From Stenotrophomonas rhizophila (lineage in GTDB: Bacteria; Pseudomonadota; Gammaproteobacteria; Xanthomonadales; Xanthomonadaceae), in assembly GCF_020857975.1 (NCBI RefSeq), contig NZ_JACWUO010000004.1:219147-283146 (forward strand): a DNA stretch of 64,000 bases. The letters are read 5' to 3'. Position 1 is the stretch's first letter. The number at the start of each line of letters is the position of its first letter. Below, in pieces: positions 50,652 through 59,211 of the stretch. The notes beneath the pieces are model-generated. The model was given only the letters and a program-made list of their open reading frames with translations. It did no database searches and was not told the DNA's origin. Both the position numbers and the translations under genes were made by a program.

Positions 50652-50682
50652 AAAAACCCCCGGCGCAGGCCGGGGGTTTTTT
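50652..50682 (+). terminator. intrinsic terminator of acnB
   Basis: AAAAACCCCCGGC-GCAG-GCCGGGGGTTTTTT: a 13-bp perfect stem ends in a T6 run, 27 bases after the stop. It could work in both directions. Confidence 0.95.
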
Positions 50683-50836
50683 GTTTCATCTATGGTGGGC
50701 GGTCTGATGTCGCTGAGCGCGCTACTTCTTTCTAGGGGGCGCGTTCATTGATAGACTGAGGCAATTCAAGAACGCATGGACGCGTCGTTTGCTGATGGCA
50801 GCACGAGCGCATGCGGTCAAAAGGAGAGGTCCGCGC

Positions 50837-53800
50837 GTGCAAGCACGAATTTGGCGACTGCGTATCGCGGTTGTGGCGGTGGTGGGTGCGGCCGTTCTGC
50901 CCGCAACAGCGGTTGAACCGTACCAGGAATACCGGAAACTCGTTGAGTCGGCTCAGAATCTCACGGCACTGCAGGACGATCTGTTTGGCGAGAAGGTCAA
51001 TCTCTATACCGGGAAGACCCAGTTCTTAGCCACCGATATCGATTTGCCTGGCAACAACAGCCTACCTGTCAGGCTGACTCGTCGCTTCAGCGTTGAGGTT
51101 GACCTGGTAGGAACCCCGGCAAGCTTCAATGCCAACATTGATGGGGTGGGCGGCTGGGAAGTAGACGTGCCCCATATATCGGGTACGTTCGGAGGCGCCG
51201 GCTCATGGCCTGACACCCGATGCTCCGTGTCAATGGCTCCAACTTACAACATAGCATTCAAGCTCACCGACATATGGCAAGGCAATACTATCCACATACC
51301 GGATGGTGGTGACCGGGTCATGCTGCTTGCGGAGGCAAACACCCCTCGTCCTAACGACGGGGTGGCGCGAAAGTGGTCAACCTCCCAACGGGATGCCATT
51401 GACTGCATTCCGATGCGATCGGGCTTGACCGGCGAAGGATATCGTGTTGGTACGACGGAGGGCCTTTCTTACTACTTTGATACCTCGACAACCCGTTATG
51501 CAGGCACGTTGGAGAAGTCTCTAGGAGGAGCATCGCGAGCAAGATCCTCACGCGAGCGCATTTATCTGTTGGCGACCCGAGTGGAGGATCGGTTTGGGAA
51601 CTGGGTTCAGTATGCTTACAACGGAGACGGACGACCCGTACGCGTTTGGTCAAGCGACGGTCGCGAGATCAACTTGGTGTACAACGGCAATCTCCTCGCA
51701 ACTGCATCCGCTGCAGGGCGGACGTGGTCGTATTCTCACGGGCAAGTGGATGGGGCTGATCGGCTCGCCGCGGTTGTACGGCCCGATGGGAGCCGTTGGA
51801 CATACAGCTATTCGAGTGCTCTGCGTGTCTCCTCGCCCTTCTGGGATGGCAACACACGCCCAGGATGTGGGGAGCAACCGCCAGAGTTGAATGCCACGCT
51901 GAAAATGATCATTGGGCACCCATCTGGCGCAGTGGGCGAATTCAATCTTCGCAACGCACGTCACTATCGGAGTGGAATACACGCATCCGAGTGCTCGCGA
52001 AAGACTGCGAACAATGGCTCGTATTACTACGAACTGGCTACACCCAACTTCTTTGATGTGGTCTCGTTGTTCTCCAAGACGATCACTGGCCCGGGAATCA
52101 ATGCGCCATTGAGATGGTCCTACGGCTACGATAGTGGCTATCAAGCGCTCTGGGGGAATCCTGACACGGGTGGCGTGTATCCGTGCACGACGTGCAAGAG
52201 CGAGAAGACTGTCAGTGTCACCAATCCGGATGGCTCGTCCGTTCGCTATCGATACGGATCGCAGTACGCGCTGAATGAAGGCCGCCTTCTGGGATCCAGC
52301 AATTTGGATGCAGCTGGCAGCGTCCTTAGGTCGAACTCCAGTTTGTACATGACCAGTAACGAAGTGGCGAACCAGCCTTTCGCACCGCGCTTTGGCATTA
52401 TCTGGAACGGTGAGGACCCAAGCACAGCAGAGGTGCGCCCCGTTGTGGTGGAGGCCATTGAGCAGGATGGAGTGAGCTATCAAACCAGCATGCTTGCCTT
52501 CGATGACATGGCCCGTCCTACTCGTGTGAACCAGTCGAGCCCCACCGGCTTCCGTACAGATGTGACGGAGTTTCAGGATGAGCGTGGCCGCTGGATTCTG
52601 GGCAGCGTGGCAAAAGTGATCAATGCGGAGACTGGCGTTACAGTCGAGCAAACGCAGTACGACGAATTAATGCGTCCTATGCAGGTGCTGAAGTATGGGA
52701 AGGTGGCGCAGAGGCTCACGTGGAACGGCGACGGTACTGTAGCTGCGGTGATCGACGGCAACGGAAACGTGACAAACGTTTCCGGGTGGAAGCGGGGCAT
52801 TCCACAATCGATTGGTTTTGCCGACGGCACCAGTCGCTCTGCGCTGGTGGACGACAATGGCTGGCTGACCAGTGTCACTGATGAAGTCGGTACTCAGATA
52901 GGTTATGAGTACGATCCGATGGGGCGAGTTTCGGGTATCAACTGGCCGACTGGCGACACGACCGCGTGGGCAAAGACAACGCAGTCGTTCGAGCAGGTTG
53001 CGGGAACCGAACATGGAATCGGGGCAGGGCATTGGCGGCAGACCACGGCAACGGGGAACGCGCGGAAGTACGTGTATTTCGATGCGTTCTGGCGGCCATT
53101 GGTCACCGAGGAGTATGACGCCGCACAACAGGGTGCTACCCAGCGGTTCCAGCGGTTCGCCTACGATGAGGCGGGGCGTCAGGCCTTCGCATCGCAGCCG
53201 TCGACCTCGCCGGCAGTCAGTGTTGGCGTGTGGACGACGTACGACGCGTTGGGGCGTGCGCGATCCGCTTCGGTGGACAGCGAACAGGGCCTGCTGACCA
53301 CACTGACCGACTATCTGGCTGGCGGCCAGGTGCGTATCACCAACCCGCGCGGCCAAAGCACGACGACGCGCTTCCAGGCCTTCGGTGGACCTTCGACCGA
53401 TGCGCCGCTGAGCATCGCTCACCCTGAGGGAGTGGTGACCGAGATTGAGCGGGACGTGTTCGGCAAACCACGCAGCATCACCCGCCGCAGCCAGGATGGA
53501 AGCACGCGCCTGACGCGGAGTTATGTGTACGACGGCAATCAGTTGCTGTGCAAGAGCGTCGAACCTGAGACTGGTTCCACGTTGATGGCCTACGACGGGG
53601 CTGGGAACCTTGCGTGGAGTGCGGCAGGCTTGGACCTGCCTGCGACGGACAGCTGCGACGCCGGCGCTGCCGCGGCGACTGCCCGACAGGTGATCCGCAG
53701 GTATGACGCGCGGAATCGGGTAACAAACCTGCACTTTCCAGACATCAATGGCGACCAGAACTGGGAGTACACGCCGGATGGCAAGCCGCTCAAGGTCTAC

Positions 53801-56092
53801 ACGCTGAGTGAAGGCGGAACATCGCATGCCGCCAACTCCTATATCTACAACAAGCGTGGATTGATCAGTGCAGAGTACGTCGGCGAGATGACGATCGGCT
53901 CGGAGGTCATCCAGTATGCGTACGACCCAGGTGGGGCACTGGCATCGATCACCTATCCCAGCGGCCGCCAGGTTGATTACGCGCCCAATGCCCTTGGACA
54001 GGCAACCAAGGCAGGGTCGTATGCTTCAAACGTCCAGTACTACCCCAACGGTGGCATGAAGCAGTTCACCTATGGCAATGGTCTGGTCCACTCGATGGCA
54101 CAGAACGCCCGGCAGCTTCCGGCGCGCGTGACCGACGGCGGCGGGGCACTGGATACCACGTATGAGTACGACGCCAATGGCAACGTGGGCAGAATCGTGG
54201 ACCATCTTGATGCCGACCGCACGCGGACGATGGCCTATGACGGGCTCGACCGTCTGGTGAGCGCTGATTCTCCCTCGTTCGGTGGAGATGGCGCGTTCCG
54301 CTACACCTACGATGCATTGGACAACATCCGGTCGGCTCGGCTGGGTGGCGTGAAGGACCATGGCTACTGGTACGACGCGCGCAATCGCATGACGAACGTG
54401 CAGAACAGCGGTGGCGCAACGACCATCGCCCTGGACTATGACGTGCAGGGGAACATGGTCAAGCGCAACGGCGCTGCCTTCGTGTTCGACTTCGGCAACC
54501 GGCTGCTTCAGGCGACCGGCGCCGAGAGTTATCGTTATGACATGCATGGGCGCCGCCTGCTGCAGTTGGCGACGGATGGATCCGCGTCGATCTGGTCGTT
54601 CTACGGCAGTGATGGCCTGCTTAAGCGACAGCGCAACTACCGTGCGGGGACAAGTGTCGAGTATGTTCACTTGAATGGCAGCCTGGTGGCGGAGGCCACG
54701 CAATACATTGCCCCCGCCGTGCCGACCATTACCGTGCCGGCCTTCAGCGGAACGGGCGCGTTTGAGGTGTCCTGGACGGCAGCGGCTACGGCAGATAGTT
54801 ACGAGCTTCGCGAGCAGATCGACTCAGCTCCTGCGACCGATGTCTTTTCAGGCGCCGGGCGAAGTTGGTCCACCTCAGCCAGGCCGGGCGGTACCTATGC
54901 TTATACCGTTCGGGCTTGCCTCCAGATGGTCTGCGGCGCTTGGAGTGCGCCGGCCAGGGTCGCGGTTCAACTTCCTCCGGCCACGGCACCTCAGGTCTTT
55001 GTGCCTGGTGTTTCCGGAGGCGGAACGATCGCACTCAGCTGGACTGCCGTGGCGGGAGCTTCCAATTACTGCGTGACCGAGCAGATCGGTACCGGTGCGT
55101 CGGCTTCGCTCCAGTGCGTGCCCGGCCAGACGCTGACCCTCACTGCGAGGCCTGCCGGTTCCTACAACTATGGTGTGCATGGCTGCAATGCAGCAGGGTG
55201 CGGGCCTAGCAGCATGGCGTCCACTACTGTGGTCTATGCACCAGGCTCCGCGCCAGTACTATCCGTTCCGACCACGAGCCTTGGCGGTACTTACACGGTG
55301 AGCTGGGCGCCGGTATCCGGGGCGGAGGTGTACGGGTTGGAAGAGAGCGTCAATGGAGGTGGTTGGGCGCTGGTCGTGTCCCACGGGTCAACATCCCAGG
55401 CGTTCGGAAACAAGCCGACGGGCAACTATGCCTATCGCGTCCGCGCAGGAAATGCCGCAGGGTGGGGGGCATACTCGGCTGAAGGCGCGGTGATGGTCAT
55501 TCAACCGCCCACAGCGCCCTCCCTCAGCGCACCGGGAAGCAGTTCCAACGGCAGCATTACCGTGAGCTGGACCCCTGTTCCTATGGCGGTCAGCTATTTG
55601 CTTGAGCAGAGCGTCGATGGTGGCGCGTGGACCGGTGTCCAGCACGACGGATCAACCCAAGCCACGCGCACTGGACTAGGATTTGCCACGTATCTGTACC
55701 AAGTCAAGGCATGCAATGAGGCGGGCTGTAGTGGCTATTCCAATACGGCCAGCGTGGTGTCGACGCCGCCACCGGCGACGCCCCAGATCACGTACTCGTT
55801 GCAGACCCGTTGGCGGATCGCACGCCTTTACAAACAGCGCTGCGATATGAAGTGGTCTACCAGCGTCGGTGCAACCTCGTACCAGTTGCAGGTTCCGGGT
55901 GGAAATCTTCAGTACGACGGCCCTGCAACCTCTGTCTCCTCACCTCGGGACTCATCCAACTATTGCGCGCCAATCCATGTGATCCGGGCATGCAATGCAA
56001 GCGGCTGTTCGGCGTGGTCCGATCCGCCAACGCCTCAGCCAATCAACGATCTTGGCGACCTGGATGAGGACGGCGGCGGGGTGCCGCGATGA
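50837..56092 (+). CDS. secreted Rhs/YD-repeat shell protein with five FnIII-like repeats
   Basis: 1751 residues from GTG 50837, chosen because AGGAGAGG lies just upstream and a signal peptide follows (IAVVAVVGAAVLPATA). After an N-terminal region (DLFGEKVNLYTGKTQF) come many YD repeats (about residues 250-1285), which build the hollow Rhs cage. At about residue 1291, where an intact Rhs would continue into its core, the protein instead has five fibronectin-III-like repeats of about 85 residues (VSWTAAATADSYELRE, LSWTAVAGASNYCVTE, VSWAPVSGAEVYGLEE and so on) and ends GDLDEDGGGVPR. GC is lower than the flanks. The next gene carries the missing end. Confidence 0.9.
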   Translation: MQARIWRLRIAVVAVVGAAVLPATAVEPYQEYRKLVESAQNLTALQDDLFGEKVNLYTGKTQFLATDIDLPGNNSLPVRLTRRFSVEVDLVGTPASFNANIDGVGGWEVDVPHISGTFGGAGSWPDTRCSVSMAPTYNIAFKLTDIWQGNTIHIPDGGDRVMLLAEANTPRPNDGVARKWSTSQRDAIDCIPMRSGLTGEGYRVGTTEGLSYYFDTSTTRYAGTLEKSLGGASRARSSRERIYLLATRVEDRFGNWVQYAYNGDGRPVRVWSSDGREINLVYNGNLLATASAAGRTWSYSHGQVDGADRLAAVVRPDGSRWTYSYSSALRVSSPFWDGNTRPGCGEQPPELNATLKMIIGHPSGAVGEFNLRNARHYRSGIHASECSRKTANNGSYYYELATPNFFDVVSLFSKTITGPGINAPLRWSYGYDSGYQALWGNPDTGGVYPCTTCKSEKTVSVTNPDGSSVRYRYGSQYALNEGRLLGSSNLDAAGSVLRSNSSLYMTSNEVANQPFAPRFGIIWNGEDPSTAEVRPVVVEAIEQDGVSYQTSMLAFDDMARPTRVNQSSPTGFRTDVTEFQDERGRWILGSVAKVINAETGVTVEQTQYDELMRPMQVLKYGKVAQRLTWNGDGTVAAVIDGNGNVTNVSGWKRGIPQSIGFADGTSRSALVDDNGWLTSVTDEVGTQIGYEYDPMGRVSGINWPTGDTTAWAKTTQSFEQVAGTEHGIGAGHWRQTTATGNARKYVYFDAFWRPLVTEEYDAAQQGATQRFQRFAYDEAGRQAFASQPSTSPAVSVGVWTTYDALGRARSASVDSEQGLLTTLTDYLAGGQVRITNPRGQSTTTRFQAFGGPSTDAPLSIAHPEGVVTEIERDVFGKPRSITRRSQDGSTRLTRSYVYDGNQLLCKSVEPETGSTLMAYDGAGNLAWSAAGLDLPATDSCDAGAAAATARQVIRRYDARNRVTNLHFPDINGDQNWEYTPDGKPLKVYTLSEGGTSHAANSYIYNKRGLISAEYVGEMTIGSEVIQYAYDPGGALASITYPSGRQVDYAPNALGQATKAGSYASNVQYYPNGGMKQFTYGNGLVHSMAQNARQLPARVTDGGGALDTTYEYDANGNVGRIVDHLDADRTRTMAYDGLDRLVSADSPSFGGDGAFRYTYDALDNIRSARLGGVKDHGYWYDARNRMTNVQNSGGATTIALDYDVQGNMVKRNGAAFVFDFGNRLLQATGAESYRYDMHGRRLLQLATDGSASIWSFYGSDGLLKRQRNYRAGTSVEYVHLNGSLVAEATQYIAPAVPTITVPAFSGTGAFEVSWTAAATADSYELREQIDSAPATDVFSGAGRSWSTSARPGGTYAYTVRACLQMVCGAWSAPARVAVQLPPATAPQVFVPGVSGGGTIALSWTAVAGASNYCVTEQIGTGASASLQCVPGQTLTLTARPAGSYNYGVHGCNAAGCGPSSMASTTVVYAPGSAPVLSVPTTSLGGTYTVSWAPVSGAEVYGLEESVNGGGWALVVSHGSTSQAFGNKPTGNYAYRVRAGNAAGWGAYSAEGAVMVIQPPTAPSLSAPGSSSNGSITVSWTPVPMAVSYLLEQSVDGGAWTGVQHDGSTQATRTGLGFATYLYQVKACNEAGCSGYSNTASVVSTPPPATPQITYSLQTRWRIARLYKQRCDMKWSTSVGATSYQLQVPGGNLQYDGPATSVSSPRDSSNYCAPIHVIRACNASGCSAWSDPPTPQPINDLGDLDEDGGGVPR

Positions 56093-57045
56093 TTGGCCTG
56101 CGCATGAAGATGAGGATCGACATGGTGATGCGTTGTGCTTCAAGTGTTTTCCTTGCGCTGGCATCCTTCGCCGCAAGTGGCCAGGAGGTAGTGCGCTACG
56201 TCCATACCGATGCACTGGGCTCTCCAGTAGCGGAGAGTGACGAGGCCGGAACGATCGTAGCTCGCTTCGCGTATGAACCCTATGGCGGCTCAATTGGACA
56301 GGGACTAGAGGATGCGCCCGGGTACACGGGGCACGTTTCGGATGCATCTACCGGGTTGACGTACATGCAGCAGCGATACTATGACCCTGATGTGGCGGTA
56401 TTCCTCTCAGTAGATCCGGTCACAGCAACCTCTGATCCGATAGATATGTTCAATCGCTATCGATACGCTGATGGAAATCCGTATCGATTCATCGATCCTG
56501 ATGGTAGGCAGGCATGCGGGAAAGATACTACTTGCCAGTTGGCGCAAGGTGCTGCCGGTACAACTGTGGGGAATGTTCCCCAAGCGCCGAGTGATGGTGC
56601 GAGAAAAGTATCATCAGCACCATCCTCCTCCAATCGATGGAGTGATATAAAAGGACGGCTTGGGCTGAACGGAGACCTGACCAAGAACGGAAACATCTTC
56701 GACGTCGAGTCGTTATTTCATGATGTCTTCTATCCCGCGATGAACTCCCCAGGTGGCCCGGCGCTTAAAGTCGCGGGATTGGGTGTTATGGCGGTTGTCA
56801 TTCGGTCCGAAGCCCAAGTCGTCTTCAGGACGGGGCACTATGCGAGCCGCCTGGAATCGGTTGGGTTGAACGTCGCCCGGACAGAGGCCATCATTGGACG
56901 AGAGGTGGCTAGAGTACGACCCAACATGGCGGTCGGTGCGGATGTGACAGGAAGAATTCGCGTTAATGGAGTTGTTGTTGAATACAGGATGCGAGCACTC
57001 CCCAATGGGGGGGTTAATGTTGGAACTATATTTCCGGTAAAGTGA
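56089..57045 (+). CDS. Rhs core closing segment plus C-terminal toxin domain
   Basis: 318 residues, overlapping the shell gene by ATGA. A signal-like N-terminus (MRCASSVFLALASFAASG) leads directly to YVHTDALGSPVAESDEAG, the strand that in one-piece Rhs proteins follows the YD repeats. The Rhs-associated core (GLTYMQQRYYDPDVAVF, GNPYRFIDPDGR) ends near residue 143. After a variable linker, the last 80 residues (HYASRLESVGLNVARTEAII, GRIRVNGVVVEYRMRALPNG) are a toxin candidate that recalls BECR-fold RNases, not confirmed. Its stop shares one base with the likely immunity gene. Confidence 0.88.
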   Translation: MIGLRMKMRIDMVMRCASSVFLALASFAASGQEVVRYVHTDALGSPVAESDEAGTIVARFAYEPYGGSIGQGLEDAPGYTGHVSDASTGLTYMQQRYYDPDVAVFLSVDPVTATSDPIDMFNRYRYADGNPYRFIDPDGRQACGKDTTCQLAQGAAGTTVGNVPQAPSDGARKVSSAPSSSNRWSDIKGRLGLNGDLTKNGNIFDVESLFHDVFYPAMNSPGGPALKVAGLGVMAVVIRSEAQVVFRTGHYASRLESVGLNVARTEAIIGREVARVRPNMAVGADVTGRIRVNGVVVEYRMRALPNGGVNVGTIFPVK

Positions 57046-57392
57046 TGATGCGAAAAATATCTGAACTCGAGCGAATTTTGATTGAGGGCGTTTCGGAGAA
57101 AATGTCTCCCGGTGATGCTTCGAAATTGCTTGCGGATATGGTGGTCGCCTCAGCAACAGATGTGAGCCTGGATGGCTCAAGGGTAATTTTCTCCCTTGAG
57201 GGGTATGAGTCGCCGGTGTACGACGGGCAGCATCAGTTTCCTGTTGAGATCAGGCTGCTTGATTCGGATGCTGGTGAATTAACTGCTGTTTTGTATGCGG
57301 ATAGCAATGGTCGGCTATATGAGTTAGAGCTGATTCGGTGGGATGGTAAACCGCTGGTGTCTCCGGATTTGGCTACATTGAAGTTCTATTAG
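57045..57392 (+). CDS. probable cognate immunity protein (DUF6984-like)
   Basis: 115 residues starting at ATG 57045, which shares its first base with the toxin stop (GTG 57042 and ATG 57048 are alternatives). It is small, acidic, without a signal peptide, and begins RKISELERILIEGVSEKM, like DUF6984-family proteins found next to toxins. The low GC (about 45-50 percent) matches the toxin tip rather than the chromosome. Immunity is inferred from position and size. Confidence 0.75.
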   Translation: MMRKISELERILIEGVSEKMSPGDASKLLADMVVASATDVSLDGSRVIFSLEGYESPVYDGQHQFPVEIRLLDSDAGELTAVLYADSNGRLYELELIRWDGKPLVSPDLATLKFY

Positions 57393-57404
57393 GAATAACT
57401 CTGA

Positions 57405-57512
57405 TCAATTCCTTTCGGTCAGTGACGGAAAGAGGTTTTCGATCCTGTACGCGACATTGAATTCTTCAGTATCAAAACTTGGGAGCTCATACCCAGCGAT
57501 TGGGTAATCCCC
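57405..57512 (-). pseudogene. C-terminal remnant of an unknown gene
   Basis: On the minus strand an open stretch reads [18 protein letters not shown], then [16 protein letters not shown] and a stop at 57405-57407. The composition looks protein-like, there is no start, and the frame runs into IS-derived sequence at about 57512. It converges on the immunity gene. I do not recognise a family. Confidence 0.4.
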
Positions 57513-57571
57513 CCGCAGGTTAGCCGCAGCCAGAAGTGGAATTTTCTCGTAACCTAACCCGAGGAGATCCC

Positions 57572-57688
57572 ATGAAGAAGTCACGATTCACCGACAGTCA
57601 GATCATCGCCGTACTCAAGCAGGCCGAGGCCGGGACGCCTGTCCCTGACCTTTGTCGGCAGAATGGCATCAGCTCAGCGACGTTGTAA
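57572..57688 (+). pseudogene. truncated IS3-family OrfA fragment
   Basis: The first 38 codons of an IS3-family transposase OrfA ([20 protein letters not shown]) follow a GAGGAG ribosome site. They end at TAA 57686-57688 exactly where the second IS begins. The rest of this first element is missing. The upstream 60 bases are probably its left end. Confidence 0.8.
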
Positions 57689-57711
57689 TGACCCACTGAT
57701 TTCCTGCTCAG

Positions 57712-58053
57712 GTGTTATTTTCCCCGAAGGAGACACCGATTAGCGAAGTGATGGAAGAAGAGATCAAGCGTTGGACGGCCCGGCGCAAGTCCGCCCTGGT
57801 CCTTGAGATCATCCAAGGCAAGACGACCGTGGCCGCTGCGAGCCGCCAATTCGACCTGACGCCGGCAGAGATCGAGGGCTGGGTGGACGATGGCAAGCGC
57901 GGCATGGAGAACGCCCTGCGGGCCAAGCCTGAGGACGTACGCGAGCAGTACGAGCGCCAGCTGAAGGATCTGCAGGAGGCCTATGGCGAGGCGATGCTGG
58001 AGATCCGCGCACGAAAAAAGCTGGCCTCCCTGCTGGGCAAGGACGAGAGCTGA
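57712..58053 (+). CDS. IS3-family transposase OrfA
   Basis: 113 residues from GTG 57712 (ATG 57751 is an alternative). A helix-turn-helix DNA-binding protein (VAAASRQFDLTPAEIEGWVD) with a coiled-coil C-terminus for dimerisation. AAAAAAG at 58014-58020 in A-AAA-AAG phase is a canonical -1 slippery site that would fuse it to OrfB. Its stop overlaps the OrfB ATG by one base. Confidence 0.88.
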   Translation: MLFSPKETPISEVMEEEIKRWTARRKSALVLEIIQGKTTVAAASRQFDLTPAEIEGWVDDGKRGMENALRAKPEDVREQYERQLKDLQEAYGEAMLEIRARKKLASLLGKDES

Positions 58054-58877
58054 TGCTCTCGATCCAGCAGGGACTCAAAGGCGAAGGTTGCGCCGTGTCG
58101 ATGGCCAAGCTGTGCCAGTGGTTTGGCGTGGCTCGTCGTAGCATGTATTACAAGCCGACGAAGGCGCCGGCGCGAGTGAAACCCGAGTTGGCCGAGCCGA
58201 TCAAAAACATGATCGAAGCTGAGCCGTCGTTCGGCTACAGGACCGTGGCCGCCCTGCTGGGCATGAACAAGAACACGGTACAGCGGATATTCCAGCTCAA
58301 GGGCTGGCAGGTGCGCAAGCGACCGCTTGGGCAGCGCCCGCGGATCGAGGCCAAAGTATCGCGGGCAGAGTTGCCTGATCAACGCTGGGCGACGGATCTG
58401 TGCCGCGTATGGGGCGACAAGGATGGCTGGCTGAGCCTGGCGCTGGTGATCGACTGCAGCACACGCCAACTGCTGGGCTGGCACCTGTCGCGCACTGGCA
58501 GGGCGAGTACGGCATCCGCTGCGCTGGAGCAGGCGTTGATCACCCGTTTCGGCACGCTGGGACGGGTGCAGAAGTCGTTTCTTCTGCGCTCGGACAACGG
58601 CTTGGTCTTCACCAGCCGTGACTACACACGCCTGGTGCGCAGCTATGGGCTGCAGCAGGAGTTCATTACCCCGCACTGCCCGCAACAGAACGGCATGGTG
58701 GAGCGCGTGATCCGCACATTGAAGGAACAGTGCGTGCATCGCCATCGCTTCGAAAGCCAGACGCACGCCCTGAGGGTCATTGCGGACTGGATCACGTTCT
58801 ACAACGGCCAGCGACCACACCAGGCGCTGAAAATGATGACCCCCGACGCCGCCTATGCCGCTACATTAACCGCATGA
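58053..58877 (+). CDS. IS3-family transposase OrfB (DDE integrase)
   Basis: 274 residues. The rve catalytic core has the DDE triad: Asp in WATDLCRVW, Asp in RSDNGLVF and Glu in GMVERVIRTLKE. An HTH_21-type region (EPSFGYRTVAALLGMNK) precedes it. The frame is open upstream of its ATG back to the slippery site, so an OrfAB fusion is expected to be the active transposase. It appears intact. Confidence 0.93.
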   Translation: MLSIQQGLKGEGCAVSMAKLCQWFGVARRSMYYKPTKAPARVKPELAEPIKNMIEAEPSFGYRTVAALLGMNKNTVQRIFQLKGWQVRKRPLGQRPRIEAKVSRAELPDQRWATDLCRVWGDKDGWLSLALVIDCSTRQLLGWHLSRTGRASTASAALEQALITRFGTLGRVQKSFLLRSDNGLVFTSRDYTRLVRSYGLQQEFITPHCPQQNGMVERVIRTLKEQCVHRHRFESQTHALRVIADWITFYNGQRPHQALKMMTPDAAYAATLTA

Positions 58878-58903
58878 CCTGAGCAGAAAGCGGTAGGTCA
58901 TTA

Positions 58904-59085
58904 CACAGGCGCCCGCCCAGGAAGCCCACATCCCGCCGGCTGCCGACGACATCCAGCTCGAACCACGGTAGGCCGTCGCGCTTGCGCGGGCGGACGTACA
59001 GGTGCTGTCTGGCGCGGTCGAACTCGACGTAGCACTGCCGGTAGGGAAGGTTGTGGTCCGCCGCTGGCGCGCCCGTCCAGACCAC
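58904..59085 (-). pseudogene. remnant of an unknown gene cut by the IS
   Basis: On the minus strand the frame reads ADHNLPYRQCYVEFDRARQ, then HLYVRPRKRDGLPWFELDVV and GFLGGRLC, with strong coding character up to the IS end. There it continues only into IS sequence. No convincing start lies upstream before the terminator of the next gene. The family is unknown; it was truncated by IS insertion or IS-mediated deletion. Confidence 0.5.
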
Positions 59086-59166
59086 GTGGGTCGATCGCGG
59101 TGACCGCCGGGTTGCGGCACAAGCTCTGGTGGATACCCCGATGGTTGTATTCGGACGGCGTGGGCG

Positions 59167-59199
59167 GCTGCTCCTGCCAATGGGGTCGGCAGGAGCAGC
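59167..59199 (-). terminator. 12-bp hairpin after the secreted hypothetical gene
   Basis: GCTGCTCCTGCC and GGCAGGAGCAGC pair perfectly around a nine-base loop, 13 bases beyond the stop of the gene at 59212 on the minus strand. No T-run follows. Confidence 0.55.
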
Positions 59200-59211
59200 G
59201 CTGGCGGGCGG

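Larger units (their letters stand above)
57686..58903 (+). mobile_element. complete IS3-family insertion sequence
   Basis: The ends are imperfect inverted repeats: TGACCCACTGATTTCCTGCT on the left and TGACCTACCGCTTTCTGCTC on the right strand, both running on to CAGGT. TAA/TTA extends the match outward, so the true tips may be 57686/58903 or 57689/58900. Two overlapping genes with an A6G frameshift site fill it. Flanking bases (TTG left, CAC right) show no 3-bp target duplication. Confidence 0.88.

Noticed and set aside
50837..57392. Rhs locus as a type VI effector operon
   Set aside because: No VgrG, Hcp, PAAR or EagR chaperone gene is adjacent, and both proteins have signal-like N-termini, which T6SS Rhs effectors lack.
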